Source: Clostridia bacterium (GTDB taxonomy: Bacteria > Bacillota > Clostridia > Oscillospirales > Acutalibacteraceae). From it: a stretch of 9,934 bases of DNA. The position numbers and the translations under genes were made by a program. Shown piece by piece: positions 1 to 4,001 of the stretch. The stretch spans positions 1-9,934 of the forward strand of contig CAAEVU010000035.1 of NCBI GenBank assembly GCA_900759575.1, written 5' to 3'. The notes beneath the pieces were generated by a model. The model saw only the letters and a list, made by a program, of their open reading frames with translations, was not told the DNA's origin and made no database searches. Each line of letters begins with the position of its first letter. Positions within the stretch are counted from its first letter, which is position 1.

Positions 1-320
1 ATCTCCACGCCGTCCTGATATGCGTGGCCCAGCAGTGCAACGGACGCCATCTGGCTGTCGCCGCTGTGGTTCGTCCAGTTCAGGTCGATCACGATGGTGG
101 GCTTGCCCTCATAGTTTTTCCCCAGGGATGCGCCCTTGATCGTCACGTCAATCTGATTGTCGCTGACGGACGCCTTGTTCTCACTCTGCTGCGGTTCTGC
201 GGCTTGTGTCGTGTCCGCCGGGGTATCCGCGCTGTCACTCGCCGCAGGTTGCCCGCCACAGGCGCACAAGGAAACCGCCAGCGCCCCGCCGAACAGCAAG
301 GCCAAAATTCTCTTCTTCAT
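1..320 (-). CDS. DUF5067-like lipoprotein, C-terminus cut off by window edge
   Basis: Leftward gene open at the window edge; about 106 residues are visible. The N-terminus is a lipoprotein signal: MKKR, a hydrophobic stretch (residues 5-18) and a lipobox L18-C19-A20-C21, so Cys21 would be lipidated and the protein held on the outer face of the membrane. A Ser/Thr/Ala/Gln-rich linker (about 22-50) follows. Then comes a segment with the look of DUF5067 (GKNYEGKPTIVIDLNWTN, then AYQDGVE near the edge). Two in-frame ATGs occur (326 and 320). GGAGG lies 7 nt from the ATG at 320 but only 1 nt from the one at 326, so 320 is chosen. It sits 49 bp downstream of the repressor on the same strand, so it may be expressed in lysogens. 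Small lipoproteins at this place in Firmicute prophages are known in some cases to block superinfection; that role here is inference. Confidence 0.78.
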   Translation of the reverse strand, partial: MKKRILALLFGGALAVSLCACGGQPAASDSADTPADTTQAAEPQQSENKASVSDNQIDVTIKGASLGKNYEGKPTIVIDLNWTNHSGDSQMASVALLGHAYQDGVE

Positions 321-344
321 GTTCATTCCTCCAAAATATTTTTA

Positions 345-360
345 TCCGCCACCCGGCGGA
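345..360. other. Short GC-rich hairpin between repressor and lipoprotein genes
   Basis: TCCGCC (345-350) and GGCGGA (355-360) form a perfect 6-bp stem with loop ACCC. Read leftward, it is followed by an A/T-rich stretch without a clean T run. It could be a weak terminator or an mRNA-stability element after the repressor gene, separating it from the lipoprotein. It is too weak to call a terminator with confidence. Confidence 0.3.
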
Positions 361-369
361 AGGGATAAC

Positions 370-759
370 TCACTCTTCGGTTTTTTCTTTGATTCGTTCT
401 GCTGTCCTCAGAATCAAATCGCCGAGTATTTTCCAGTGTTCCGGGGCTAACTCCGAAAGTGCGAGAATAAATTCGTCCCTGTACGGAACATCTGTCGAAA
501 TGACTTCCGCGAAAAACTCACCAAGATCATGCTTTAATGGGTGTTCTTTTTTCATCGGGCCCGTTCCGTCTCTTAGCCATTCCAAATTCACGTCAAAACG
601 GTCCGCAATGTCGGCCAATGTACGCTTTGACGGATTTGCTTTTCCTGAAATTATTCCCGATACGGATGATTGTGCGATATTCAATCGTTTGGAAATGTCC
701 ATCTGCGTCAGTCCAGAATCTTTGAAAACCAGTTTGATTCTGTCGTTCAAACTTTCCAT
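370..759 (-). CDS. Cro/CI-type (XRE) phage repressor without a peptidase domain
   Basis: A 129-residue DNA-binding protein. Residues 4-62 form an XRE-family fold with the helix-turn-helix at about 17-38 (LTQMDISKRLNIAQSSVSGIISG), followed by the family-typical ADRFDVNLEWLRDGTGPM (residues 52-69). The rest (70-129) is short and acidic, has no Ser/Lys catalytic pattern of the S24/LexA peptidases, and is probably a dimerisation tail. A longer reading from 816 is possible, but ATG 759 has AGGGGG 7 nt upstream and begins right at the domain (MESLND), so it is preferred. It is divergent from the early operon and next to operator-like boxes, which marks it as the lysogeny repressor. Since it carries no self-cleavage domain and no ImmA-type protease is seen nearby, its induction route is not evident. 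Confidence is high for a DNA-binding repressor. Confidence 0.9.
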   Translation of the reverse strand: MESLNDRIKLVFKDSGLTQMDISKRLNIAQSSVSGIISGKANPSKRTLADIADRFDVNLEWLRDGTGPMKKEHPLKHDLGEFFAEVISTDVPYRDEFILALSELAPEHWKILGDLILRTAERIKEKTEE

Positions 760-787
760 GTCTCTACCCCCTGCATTTTCTAAGTCT

Positions 788-816
788 ATTAAACCACATA
801 TACGCCAAGAAGTCAA
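788..816 (-). promoter_or_regulatory. Leftward promoter of the repressor gene
   Basis: On the minus strand, TTGACT (811-816) is followed by a 17-nt spacer (794-810) and TTTAAT (788-793). This is a good sigma-A-type promoter about 30 bp before the repressor start. The first operator-like box (823-839) lies just upstream of its -35, a position suited to autoregulation of the repressor. Confidence 0.75.
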
Positions 817-822
817 GGAAAA

Positions 823-890
823 TTATCAATAGCCGATAAAAAAGTCTTGACTTTATCGGAAAACGATGATAGAATATAGACAGTCGATAA
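823..890. promoter_or_regulatory. Three operator-like 17-bp boxes of the lysis-lysogeny switch
   Basis: The half-site TTATCG/CGATAA recurs as 17-bp inverted boxes: TTATCAATAGCCGATAA (823-839), TTATCGGAAAACGATGA (853-869) and a weaker ATATAGACAGTCGATAA (874-890, only the right half good). The centres are 30 and 21 bp apart, close to whole helical turns. The first box lies between the two divergent -35 elements, the second fills the spacer of the rightward promoter, and the third lies just downstream of its -10. Binding by the adjacent XRE repressor is inferred from position and symmetry. Confidence 0.68.
847..875 (+). promoter_or_regulatory. Rightward early promoter of the lytic operon
   Basis: TTGACT (847-852), an exact 17-nt spacer (853-869) and TAGAAT (870-875) form a good sigma-A-type promoter. 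Transcription would begin near 882, ahead of the first early gene's ribosome binding site (AGGAGG, 894-899). The spacer coincides base for base with the second operator box, so a bound repressor would directly block RNA polymerase. Confidence 0.78.
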
Positions 891-907
891 GAGAGGAGGC
901 GGTGCGG

Positions 908-1126
908 TTGATCGAAAAGGACATCAGGGAACCAGCCGATGAAATTGGCGCCTTGATCTCTGAGTATATCAAAGATTTTGATGTAACTGAGCAAGAACGG
1001 ATTCTCGGCGTAGCCCAGGGCATGGCTATCATGCGTGGACTGCAAGAAAAGAACGGGCCAGCGTCGGAAGGCGCTGGCCGGGGGGAGGTGAGAACATGGG
1101 TGAAAGCAAAAGGTTGCGACTTATGA
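908..1126 (+). CDS. Small early protein of unknown function
   Basis: A 72-residue protein, first gene of the early operon. The frame is open from an ATG at 866, but that codon precedes the -10 of the early promoter and could not be on its transcript. AGGAGG (894-899) is 8 nt from TTG 908 but only 2 nt from GTG 902, so TTG 908 is chosen. The first 45 residues look helical and acidic (DEIGALISEYIKDFDVTEQE, then RILGVAQGMAIMRGLQEKN). The last 20 or so (PASEGAGRGEVRTWVKAKGCDL) are low-complexity and encoded by a hairpin and the next gene's start region, which it overlaps by 31 nt. No family was recognised. Its place suggests a regulator or a host-takeover peptide, but that is inference only. Confidence 0.65.
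   Translation: MIEKDIREPADEIGALISEYIKDFDVTEQERILGVAQGMAIMRGLQEKNGPASEGAGRGEVRTWVKAKGCDL
1056..1079 (+). other. Strong hairpin before the ribosome binding site of the 1096 gene
   Basis: GGCCAGCG (1056-1063) and CGCTGGCC (1072-1079) form a perfect 8-bp GC-rich stem with an 8-nt loop. There is no T run after it, so it is not an intrinsic terminator. It lies in the 3' end of the first early gene and just ahead of the GGAGGTGAG ribosome binding site of the next. It could modulate mRNA processing or translation there. Confidence 0.4.
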
Positions 1127-1269
1127 CAACGGAAGGCAACGTTCGAGAATTTCCGGATGGAGCTTTTGATAGTTTTCGCGTTGTTGATTCCTTGCTTTTC
1201 TTGAGCAAAGGCAAGGATTGCGTTGCAGTCTATAACATGAATTATATTCTCTGCGTGGAATATCTATAA
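1096..1269 (+). CDS. Small early protein of unknown function (57 aa)
   Basis: A 57-residue reading frame, MGESKRLRLMTTEGNVREF to CVEYL, starting at ATG 1096 with the strong GGAGGTGAG binding site directly upstream. It overlaps the preceding gene by 31 nt in another frame. The residues are well mixed, ending in a beta-like pattern (DCVAVYNMNYILCVEYL). There are no recognisable motifs. The good ribosome binding site and the operon position support it as a real small gene; no function can be assigned. Confidence 0.6.
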   Translation: MGESKRLRLMTTEGNVREFPDGAFDSFRVVDSLLFLSKGKDCVAVYNMNYILCVEYL

Positions 1270-1278
1270 GGCGTCGTT

Positions 1279-1305
1279 GGGTGGCGGACGTTAAACGCCA
1301 CACCC
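1279..1305 (+). other. Imperfect hairpin in the gap after the 1096 gene
   Basis: GTGGCG (1281-1286) pairs with CGCCAC (1296-1301), extended by GG/CC with a one-base bulge; the loop is A/T-rich. No T run follows on the plus strand. It stands in the longest gene-free stretch of the operon (1270-1384), directly ahead of an iteron cluster. It may be an RNA structural element; evidence is modest. Confidence 0.3.
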
Positions 1306-1310
1306 CACGC

Positions 1311-1371
1311 TTGGATAAGCTGGGAGGTATCCGAGATTTATCCAAGATTTATCCAAGATTTTTATCCGAGA
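1311..1371. repeat. Iteron cluster: four TATCCRAGA direct repeats plus one inverted copy
   Basis: TATCCGAGA (1328-1336), TATCCAAGA (1339-1347), TATCCAAGA (1350-1358) and TATCCGAGA (1363-1371) repeat in direct orientation with start spacings of 11, 11 and 13 bp. An inverted TTGGATAA lies at 1311-1318 and could pair with TTATCCAA (1338-1345). The cluster fills the non-coding gap and ends at the ribosome binding site of the 1385 gene. Phasing near one helical turn suggests a protein-binding array; a role in the mRNA leader is also possible. Confidence 0.7.
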
Positions 1372-1384
1372 GGAGGAAAACAAA

Positions 1385-1600
1385 ATGGGAGACATCAATA
1401 GGGAGCAGGTGTTTTCCCTGCTGGATGAGCTGAAAGCCTCAATGGGTGCCAATGAGGAATCGGAGGCCAAAGGCGTTGCCGTGGACGAGATTTTAGCTCA
1501 TTCTGGTTTACAAGATGAGCAGAAACGCATGGTACGTGCTGTATATGCGGGCCTGGATGCGCTTTTTACCGCTACCGGCTGGACGGAGGAAGAGCTGTGA
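1385..1600 (+). CDS. Small acidic early protein of unknown function
   Basis: A 71-residue acidic, probably all-helical protein (MGDINREQVFSLLDELKASM at the start, TGWTEEEL at the end). The start is firm: AGGAGG (1371-1376) lies 8 nt before ATG 1385, right after the iteron cluster. The stop overlaps a GTG that opens a 17-codon reading frame related to the 2060 gene. No domain was recognised. The iterons directly upstream suggest that this gene and those behind it may be under extra control. Confidence 0.68.
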   Translation: MGDINREQVFSLLDELKASMGANEESEAKGVAVDEILAHSGLQDEQKRMVRAVYAGLDALFTATGWTEEEL

Positions 1601-1650
1601 TTTACCGCATCCGACACGTCCGCCTGGACGACGACGAACATATCTTCTGA
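1597..1650 (+). pseudogene. Truncated duplicate of the 2060-2254 gene (17 codons)
   Basis: Starting at GTG 1597, which overlaps the preceding stop as GTGA, the frame reads (M)IYRIRHVRLDDDEHIF and then stops. The first 16 or so residues match the N-terminus of the intact gene at 2060 (MIYRIRHVRLDDNGHV), with about three quarters of bases identical, many differences being at third positions. The stop TGA stands where the intact gene has TGG (Trp18), and beyond it the similarity ends. A good ribosome binding site (GGAGGA, 6 nt spacing) is kept. It is either a decayed remnant of a tandem duplication or a conserved 17-residue peptide. Confidence 0.6.
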
Positions 1651-1661
1651 AAGGAACTATT

Positions 1662-2063
1662 ATGAACAAAGAACAAATGGCCTATGCTGTGGCAAAGGCA
1701 CAATTGGAAGCGCTGGAGGAAGCTGCAAACGAACGGGAAACAGCCTACATCGTAGAGAATACCATTAAGAACCCGGACGGAAGCATCCCTAAGCACCTGT
1801 GGTGCATGGAGGACGAGGATGCGTTCAACTTCGCCAACACTGAGCTCAGCCGAATTATGACAGAGAGTGGATTAGAAGCGGAGCTAAACGCTGCTCGGAG
1901 GCTTCTGCATAAAGCGGAGGATGAGCTAATAGCTTATGGGCTCTCGCTGGCCCCTGAGCGTGTTCGCAAGACGCTGGAAGAATCCGCTCGGACGGACTGG
2001 AAAACACGGGAGAAAATTTTGGAGTTGACATTCCGGCTCGATTGTCGGGAGGGTAGGCTATGA
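1662..2063 (+). CDS. Early-region helical protein of unknown function
   Basis: A 133-residue, strongly helical, charged protein. ATG 1662 is preceded by AAAGGA at 6 nt spacing; the frame is open further upstream to 1515, but that stretch overlaps the 1385 gene and has no binding site. The N-terminal helix (MNKEQMAYAVAKAQLEALEE, residues 1-20) and a second helical part with heptad-like spacing (about residues 70-125) flank a short segment with KHLWCMEDEDAFNFAN. There is no known catalytic motif. It ends with an ATGA overlap into the 2060 gene, so the two are translationally coupled. Possibly a small regulatory or scaffold protein; function unknown. Confidence 0.7.
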   Translation: MNKEQMAYAVAKAQLEALEEAANERETAYIVENTIKNPDGSIPKHLWCMEDEDAFNFANTELSRIMTESGLEAELNAARRLLHKAEDELIAYGLSLAPERVRKTLEESARTDWKTREKILELTFRLDCREGRL

Positions 2064-2254
2064 TTTATCGAATCCGGCATGTCCGCCTGGATGATAACGG
2101 GCATGTCTGCTGGGAAGATCACCGGCGGACAGAGTACAAATCTGACCAGAAGACCTTACTGGGCCAGATCATCACACGAAAAATCAGAGGCGGAGAGATT
2201 CGGACTTACCGAGTAGAAGCCGCCAAGTTAGAACCAAAGGAGATGCTGAAATGA
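2060..2254 (+). CDS. Small basic early protein of unknown function
   Basis: A 64-residue protein (MIYRIRHVRLDDNGHVCWED at the start, EAAKLEPKEMLK at the end), basic and probably beta-rich in its first half. Its ATG overlaps the preceding stop (ATGA), with GGGAGG about 7 nt upstream; its own stop overlaps the ATG of the 2251 gene. A truncated copy of its first 17 codons lies at 1597-1650 behind the previous gene, with the same stop-start overlap. No family was recognised. Confidence 0.68.
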   Translation: MIYRIRHVRLDDNGHVCWEDHRRTEYKSDQKTLLGQIITRKIRGGEIRTYRVEAAKLEPKEMLK

Positions 2255-2418
2255 ACGCAGTACAGTCCATCAAAGCCAAGCACGACCTGGACGCGCTTCT
2301 GAGAGCCATTGCTCCCAGAATGGAAGAGAACGTCAAAGCCCGTCGTGCCAAGGAAGCCAAGCAGCACAAGCTCAACGCTATCATGGCTAAAGCAGGGATC
2401 CCCCTGCGGGTGCTGTGA
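2251..2418 (+). CDS. Small basic helical protein of unknown function (55 aa)
   Basis: A 55-residue reading frame (MNAVQSIKAKHDLDALLRAI, then a Lys/Arg/Ala/Glu-rich helix, ending GIPLRVL). AAAGGAG lies 8 nt upstream and the ATG overlaps the preceding stop. Its own stop overlaps the GTG start of the zinc-ribbon gene (GTGA), so it is one link of a coupled chain. Its basic, helical nature would suit nucleic-acid binding, but no motif proves it. Confidence 0.62.
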   Translation: MNAVQSIKAKHDLDALLRAIAPRMEENVKARRAKEAKQHKLNAIMAKAGIPLRVL

Positions 2419-2612
2419 ACGGCGCTATCTACCGGTTCTGCCGGAAGTGCGGGAAGCAAGTGAACGTGTCGGCGCTGGAAAAGTACGACAAAAAATACAT
2501 CTGTCCCCGCTGCGCCGGACAACCGTGGTATCAAACCAGGGAAGGGATGGTGAAAAATGAAGAGCAACGGGATAAACATCGAGGTGCATGCCCGCCGTCC
2601 TTGGAGCGGTGA
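2415..2612 (+). CDS. Small zinc-ribbon protein
   Basis: A 65-residue protein starting at GTG 2415, translationally coupled to the previous gene by GTGA; no strong independent ribosome binding site. Two CxxC knuckles (Cys9/Cys12 and Cys30/Cys33, within FCRKCGKQ and YICPRCAG) form a classic zinc ribbon. The last 18 residues overlap the next gene by 56 nt in another frame, an unusually long overlap. Such ribbons in phage early genes are usually nucleic-acid or protein-binding modules; the partner cannot be told. Confidence 0.68.
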   Translation: MNGAIYRFCRKCGKQVNVSALEKYDKKYICPRCAGQPWYQTREGMVKNEEQRDKHRGACPPSLER

Positions 2613-2925
2613 AGCGTCCTCTGTCCTCTGGGAAGGGAAAGCACCACCGAGGATGCGGAGTGCAGAGGGTCCGTCGGAAATCCAGGCCTGCCTATCCTGT
2701 ACCAAGGAGGATTGTAGCGGAAACATCTGCCCGCGAGCGGACGCCGCACGAAGGGCAGACCAAGGCAAGGGGCTTACCCGGAGACGTGAGAGAAAAATCA
2801 GTCGTCTCCCGATCCCGGCGGATTTTACCGAGGTATTCGCTGGGCGTACCTACGCCTGGACGGCTAAATATTACGGCGTTTCGCCGTCTACCGTCCGTAA
2901 CTGGGCGCTCGAATTGGGGGTGTAA
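2557..2925 (+). CDS. Zinc-binding/helix-turn-helix DNA-binding protein
   Basis: A 122-residue protein. A Cys-rich knuckle at 45-58 (C45, C48, C53, C58, in CLSCTKEDCSGNICPRA) is followed by a basic linker (about 64-82, RRRERK). A C-terminal helix-turn-helix lies at about 100-118, with the pattern AKYYGVSPSTVRNWALELG, as in small sigma-factor-like or terminase-small-subunit-like HTHs. GGTGAAAA precedes the ATG. It overlaps the zinc-ribbon gene by 56 nt and ends 2 nt before the next ATG. The likely role is an early transcription regulator, perhaps acting on the iterons upstream or on late genes; that is inference. Confidence 0.72.
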   Translation: MKSNGINIEVHARRPWSGEASSVLWEGKAPPRMRSAEGPSEIQACLSCTKEDCSGNICPRADAARRADQGKGLTRRRERKISRLPIPADFTEVFAGRTYAWTAKYYGVSPSTVRNWALELGV

Positions 2926-2927
2926 AA

Positions 2928-3212
2928 ATGCCCAGGATCAAAAACTACTGCAACCCCGACATACTTGGAAAGCCTGCGCCGGAGCCTAGACGGCAGGTGC
3001 GGAGCCAAGGGCTGGAAAATGATATCATCCAGTTTTGCGGTATCTGCCTGGACCTCCAGGAGTTAAAAAAAGTCTTGGGTCTGAGGGATGATAAGGCCGC
3101 GAAAAAGTGGGCCGAAGCAGAAAACATTTTACCCGTTGACATCAACGGGAGAAAGAAGTGGTTGGCCCGTGATGTTGCAAGAGCGTTGGAACTGTCCAAA
3201 ATCAGGGCATAA
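2928..3212 (+). CDS. Excisionase-like winged-helix DNA-binding protein
   Basis: A 94-residue protein with GGGGGTG before its ATG. The N-terminal 30 residues are basic and Pro-rich (KPAPEPRRQ). Residues about 42-90 have the layout of a MerR/excisionase winged helix: LQELKKVLGLRDDKAAKKWA as the recognition helices, then ILPVDINGRKKWLARDVARAL as wing and final helix. Small proteins of this kind serve as excisionases or early regulators in phages. No integrase is in the window, so which job it does cannot be decided. The last codon's A run doubles as the T6 tract of a minus-strand terminator. Confidence 0.65.
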   Translation: MPRIKNYCNPDILGKPAPEPRRQVRSQGLENDIIQFCGICLDLQELKKVLGLRDDKAAKKWAEAENILPVDINGRKKWLARDVARALELSKIRA

Positions 3213-3247
3213 AAAAGTTGCCTGTGGACTGGCATCCAGCAGGCAAC
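3211..3247 (-). terminator. Intrinsic terminator on the minus strand
   Basis: Read leftward, GTTGCCTG (3247-3240) pairs with CAGGCAAC (3224-3217), with an inner TGGA/TCCA stem after a one-base bulge, a 6-nt loop, and then six T (3216-3211). That is a canonical intrinsic terminator for leftward transcription. Read rightward, the stem is preceded by A6 and followed by no T run, so it should not stop the early operon. It overlaps the stop codon of the 2928 gene. Confidence 0.82.
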
Positions 3248-3262
3248 AAGCAAAAGTACACT
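3211..3262 (-). ncRNA. Predicted small antisense-oriented RNA, about 52 nt
   Basis: A transcript begun about 7 nt after the minus-strand -10 would start at the A near 3262 and end in the T6 tract at 3211. It would consist of a roughly 15-nt 5' tail (AGUGUACUUUUGCUU) and the terminator hairpin. No start codon with a binding site and frame lies inside it, so it would be non-coding. Its tail is complementary to 1104-1112 (codons 3-6 of the 1096 gene) for 9 nt and to 6605-6614 for 10 nt, but both matches are A-rich and may be chance. The RNA is a prediction from promoter plus terminator; no known RNA family was recognised. Confidence 0.6.
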
Positions 3263-3268
3263 ACGGCT

Positions 3269-3298
3269 ATTATAAGCCGACCGACGGAGGTTTGTCAA
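3269..3298 (-). promoter_or_regulatory. Perfect consensus promoter on the minus strand
   Basis: On the minus strand, TTGACA (3298-3293), an 18-nt spacer and TATAAT (3274-3269) match the sigma-A/sigma-70 consensus at all 12 positions. It is the best promoter in the window and points against the early operon. The -10 lies at the exact centre of an inverted repeat, CGGCT-TATAAT-AGCCG (3279-3264), which could be an operator. The -35 abuts the GTG start of the 3299 gene and the spacer holds that gene's ribosome binding site on the other strand. Confidence 0.8.
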
Positions 3299-3508
3299 GT
3301 GGAAGAGAAAAACGGCTTTTTTCCGGTGGATGTTACGATTTCCGTCCCGCTGGAAAAGGGAAAAATGTTTCTCGCTGGGAAATTTGATGATTTCATTGCT
3401 TTTCTATCCGAGGAACACAGCTATGTACTGTATCGGTTTTTTGCCGAACGGGATGAGGAATTTAAGAACTGGATTCGAGAGGGAGGCATGACCGATGACG
3501 CTTTTTGA
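3299..3508 (+). CDS. Small acidic/aromatic protein of unknown function
   Basis: A 69-residue protein (MEEKNGFFPVDVTISVPLEK at the start, EGGMTDDAF at the end), rich in Phe and acidic residues. The frame is open from TTG 3218, but CGGAGG (3285-3290) is 8 nt before GTG 3299 and the upstream part is occupied by the minus-strand terminator and promoter, so GTG 3299 is chosen. The middle (FDDFIAFLSEEHSYVLYRFF) looks like a small alpha/beta unit. It overlaps the Gp157 gene by 14 nt. No family was recognised. Confidence 0.65.
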   Translation: MEEKNGFFPVDVTISVPLEKGKMFLAGKFDDFIAFLSEEHSYVLYRFFAERDEEFKNWIREGGMTDDAF

Positions 3509-4001
3509 GATCGACGCCGCAATCCTGACGGCTATCGCCCACGGCACCGACCCGGAGACCGGTGAGATCAACAATCTCGATGAGTTGATGAGCCTGCAAA
3601 TGGAGCGGAACCAGAAGATTGAGAACATCGCCTGCCTGATTAAAAACTTGAAGGACGATGTTCGCGGGTTGAAAGCAGAGGCCCAGGCCCTCACCGAGCG
3701 CCGCCGGGTGGCGGAGAACAAAGTTGCACGGCTGGAAGCCGTACTTGATGAGGCCCTGGATGGGCAGAAGTTCCAGACGCCCCGCTGTGTGGTGTCCTTC
3801 CGCAACAGCAAGGCAGTTGAGGTAGATGACGAAGACGCCCTTATCAACTGGGCCTGTTTGAATGGGCAGGAGGACAATTTCGTCCGCTACAAATCACCTG
3901 AGATCAACAAGGCCAATCTGTTGCGGTACCTGAAAGAAGAGCACCCGCTGGACCCGCCTGGTGTGCGGCTGGTGGAGCGGCGCAGCTTGGGGGTGAAATG
4001 A
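3495..4001 (+). CDS. Siphovirus Gp157-like protein
   Basis: A 168-residue protein with the Gp157 family build: an N-terminal acidic part (residues 1-35), a long coiled coil (about 36-88, LQMERNQKIENIACLIKNL then LKAEAQALTERRRVAENKV), and a C-terminal segment with the family signature SFRNSKAVEVDDEDAL (about 101-115) and a closing helix (NKANLLRYLKEEH). Family members are found in early operons of siphoviruses next to recombination or replication genes, and a streptococcal member was linked to phage resistance; the molecular role is unknown. It overlaps both neighbours by a few bases. GAGGGAGG before the ATG supports the start. Confidence 0.85.
   Translation: MTLFEIDAAILTAIAHGTDPETGEINNLDELMSLQMERNQKIENIACLIKNLKDDVRGLKAEAQALTERRRVAENKVARLEAVLDEALDGQKFQTPRCVVSFRNSKAVEVDDEDALINWACLNGQEDNFVRYKSPEINKANLLRYLKEEHPLDPPGVRLVERRSLGVK

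Noticed and set aside
206..832. Long plus-strand open frame (208 codons)
   Set aside because: It runs antisense through the lipoprotein and repressor genes, has no binding site and no sensible protein composition; a shadow of the repressor.
866..907. Upstream part of the first early gene's frame, ATG 866
   Set aside because: The ATG precedes the -10 of the early promoter and has no ribosome binding site; TTG 908 fits the AGGAGG.
1515..1661. Upstream extension of the 1662 gene
   Set aside because: It overlaps the 1385 gene in another frame and has no binding site, whereas ATG 1662 has one.
2184..2768. Minus-strand 194-codon open frame
   Set aside because: Antisense to four coupled plus-strand genes, without a binding site or recognisable motif.
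2588..2989. Plus-strand 133-codon open frame
   Set aside because: Arg/Pro/Gly-rich out-of-frame reading of the zinc/HTH gene; the HTH and Cys motifs are in the 2557 frame.
3264..3300. Plus-strand promoter in the same gap (TATTAT/TATAAG as -10)
   Set aside because: No plausible -35 at 16-18 bp upstream on the plus strand; the perfect promoter is on the minus strand.
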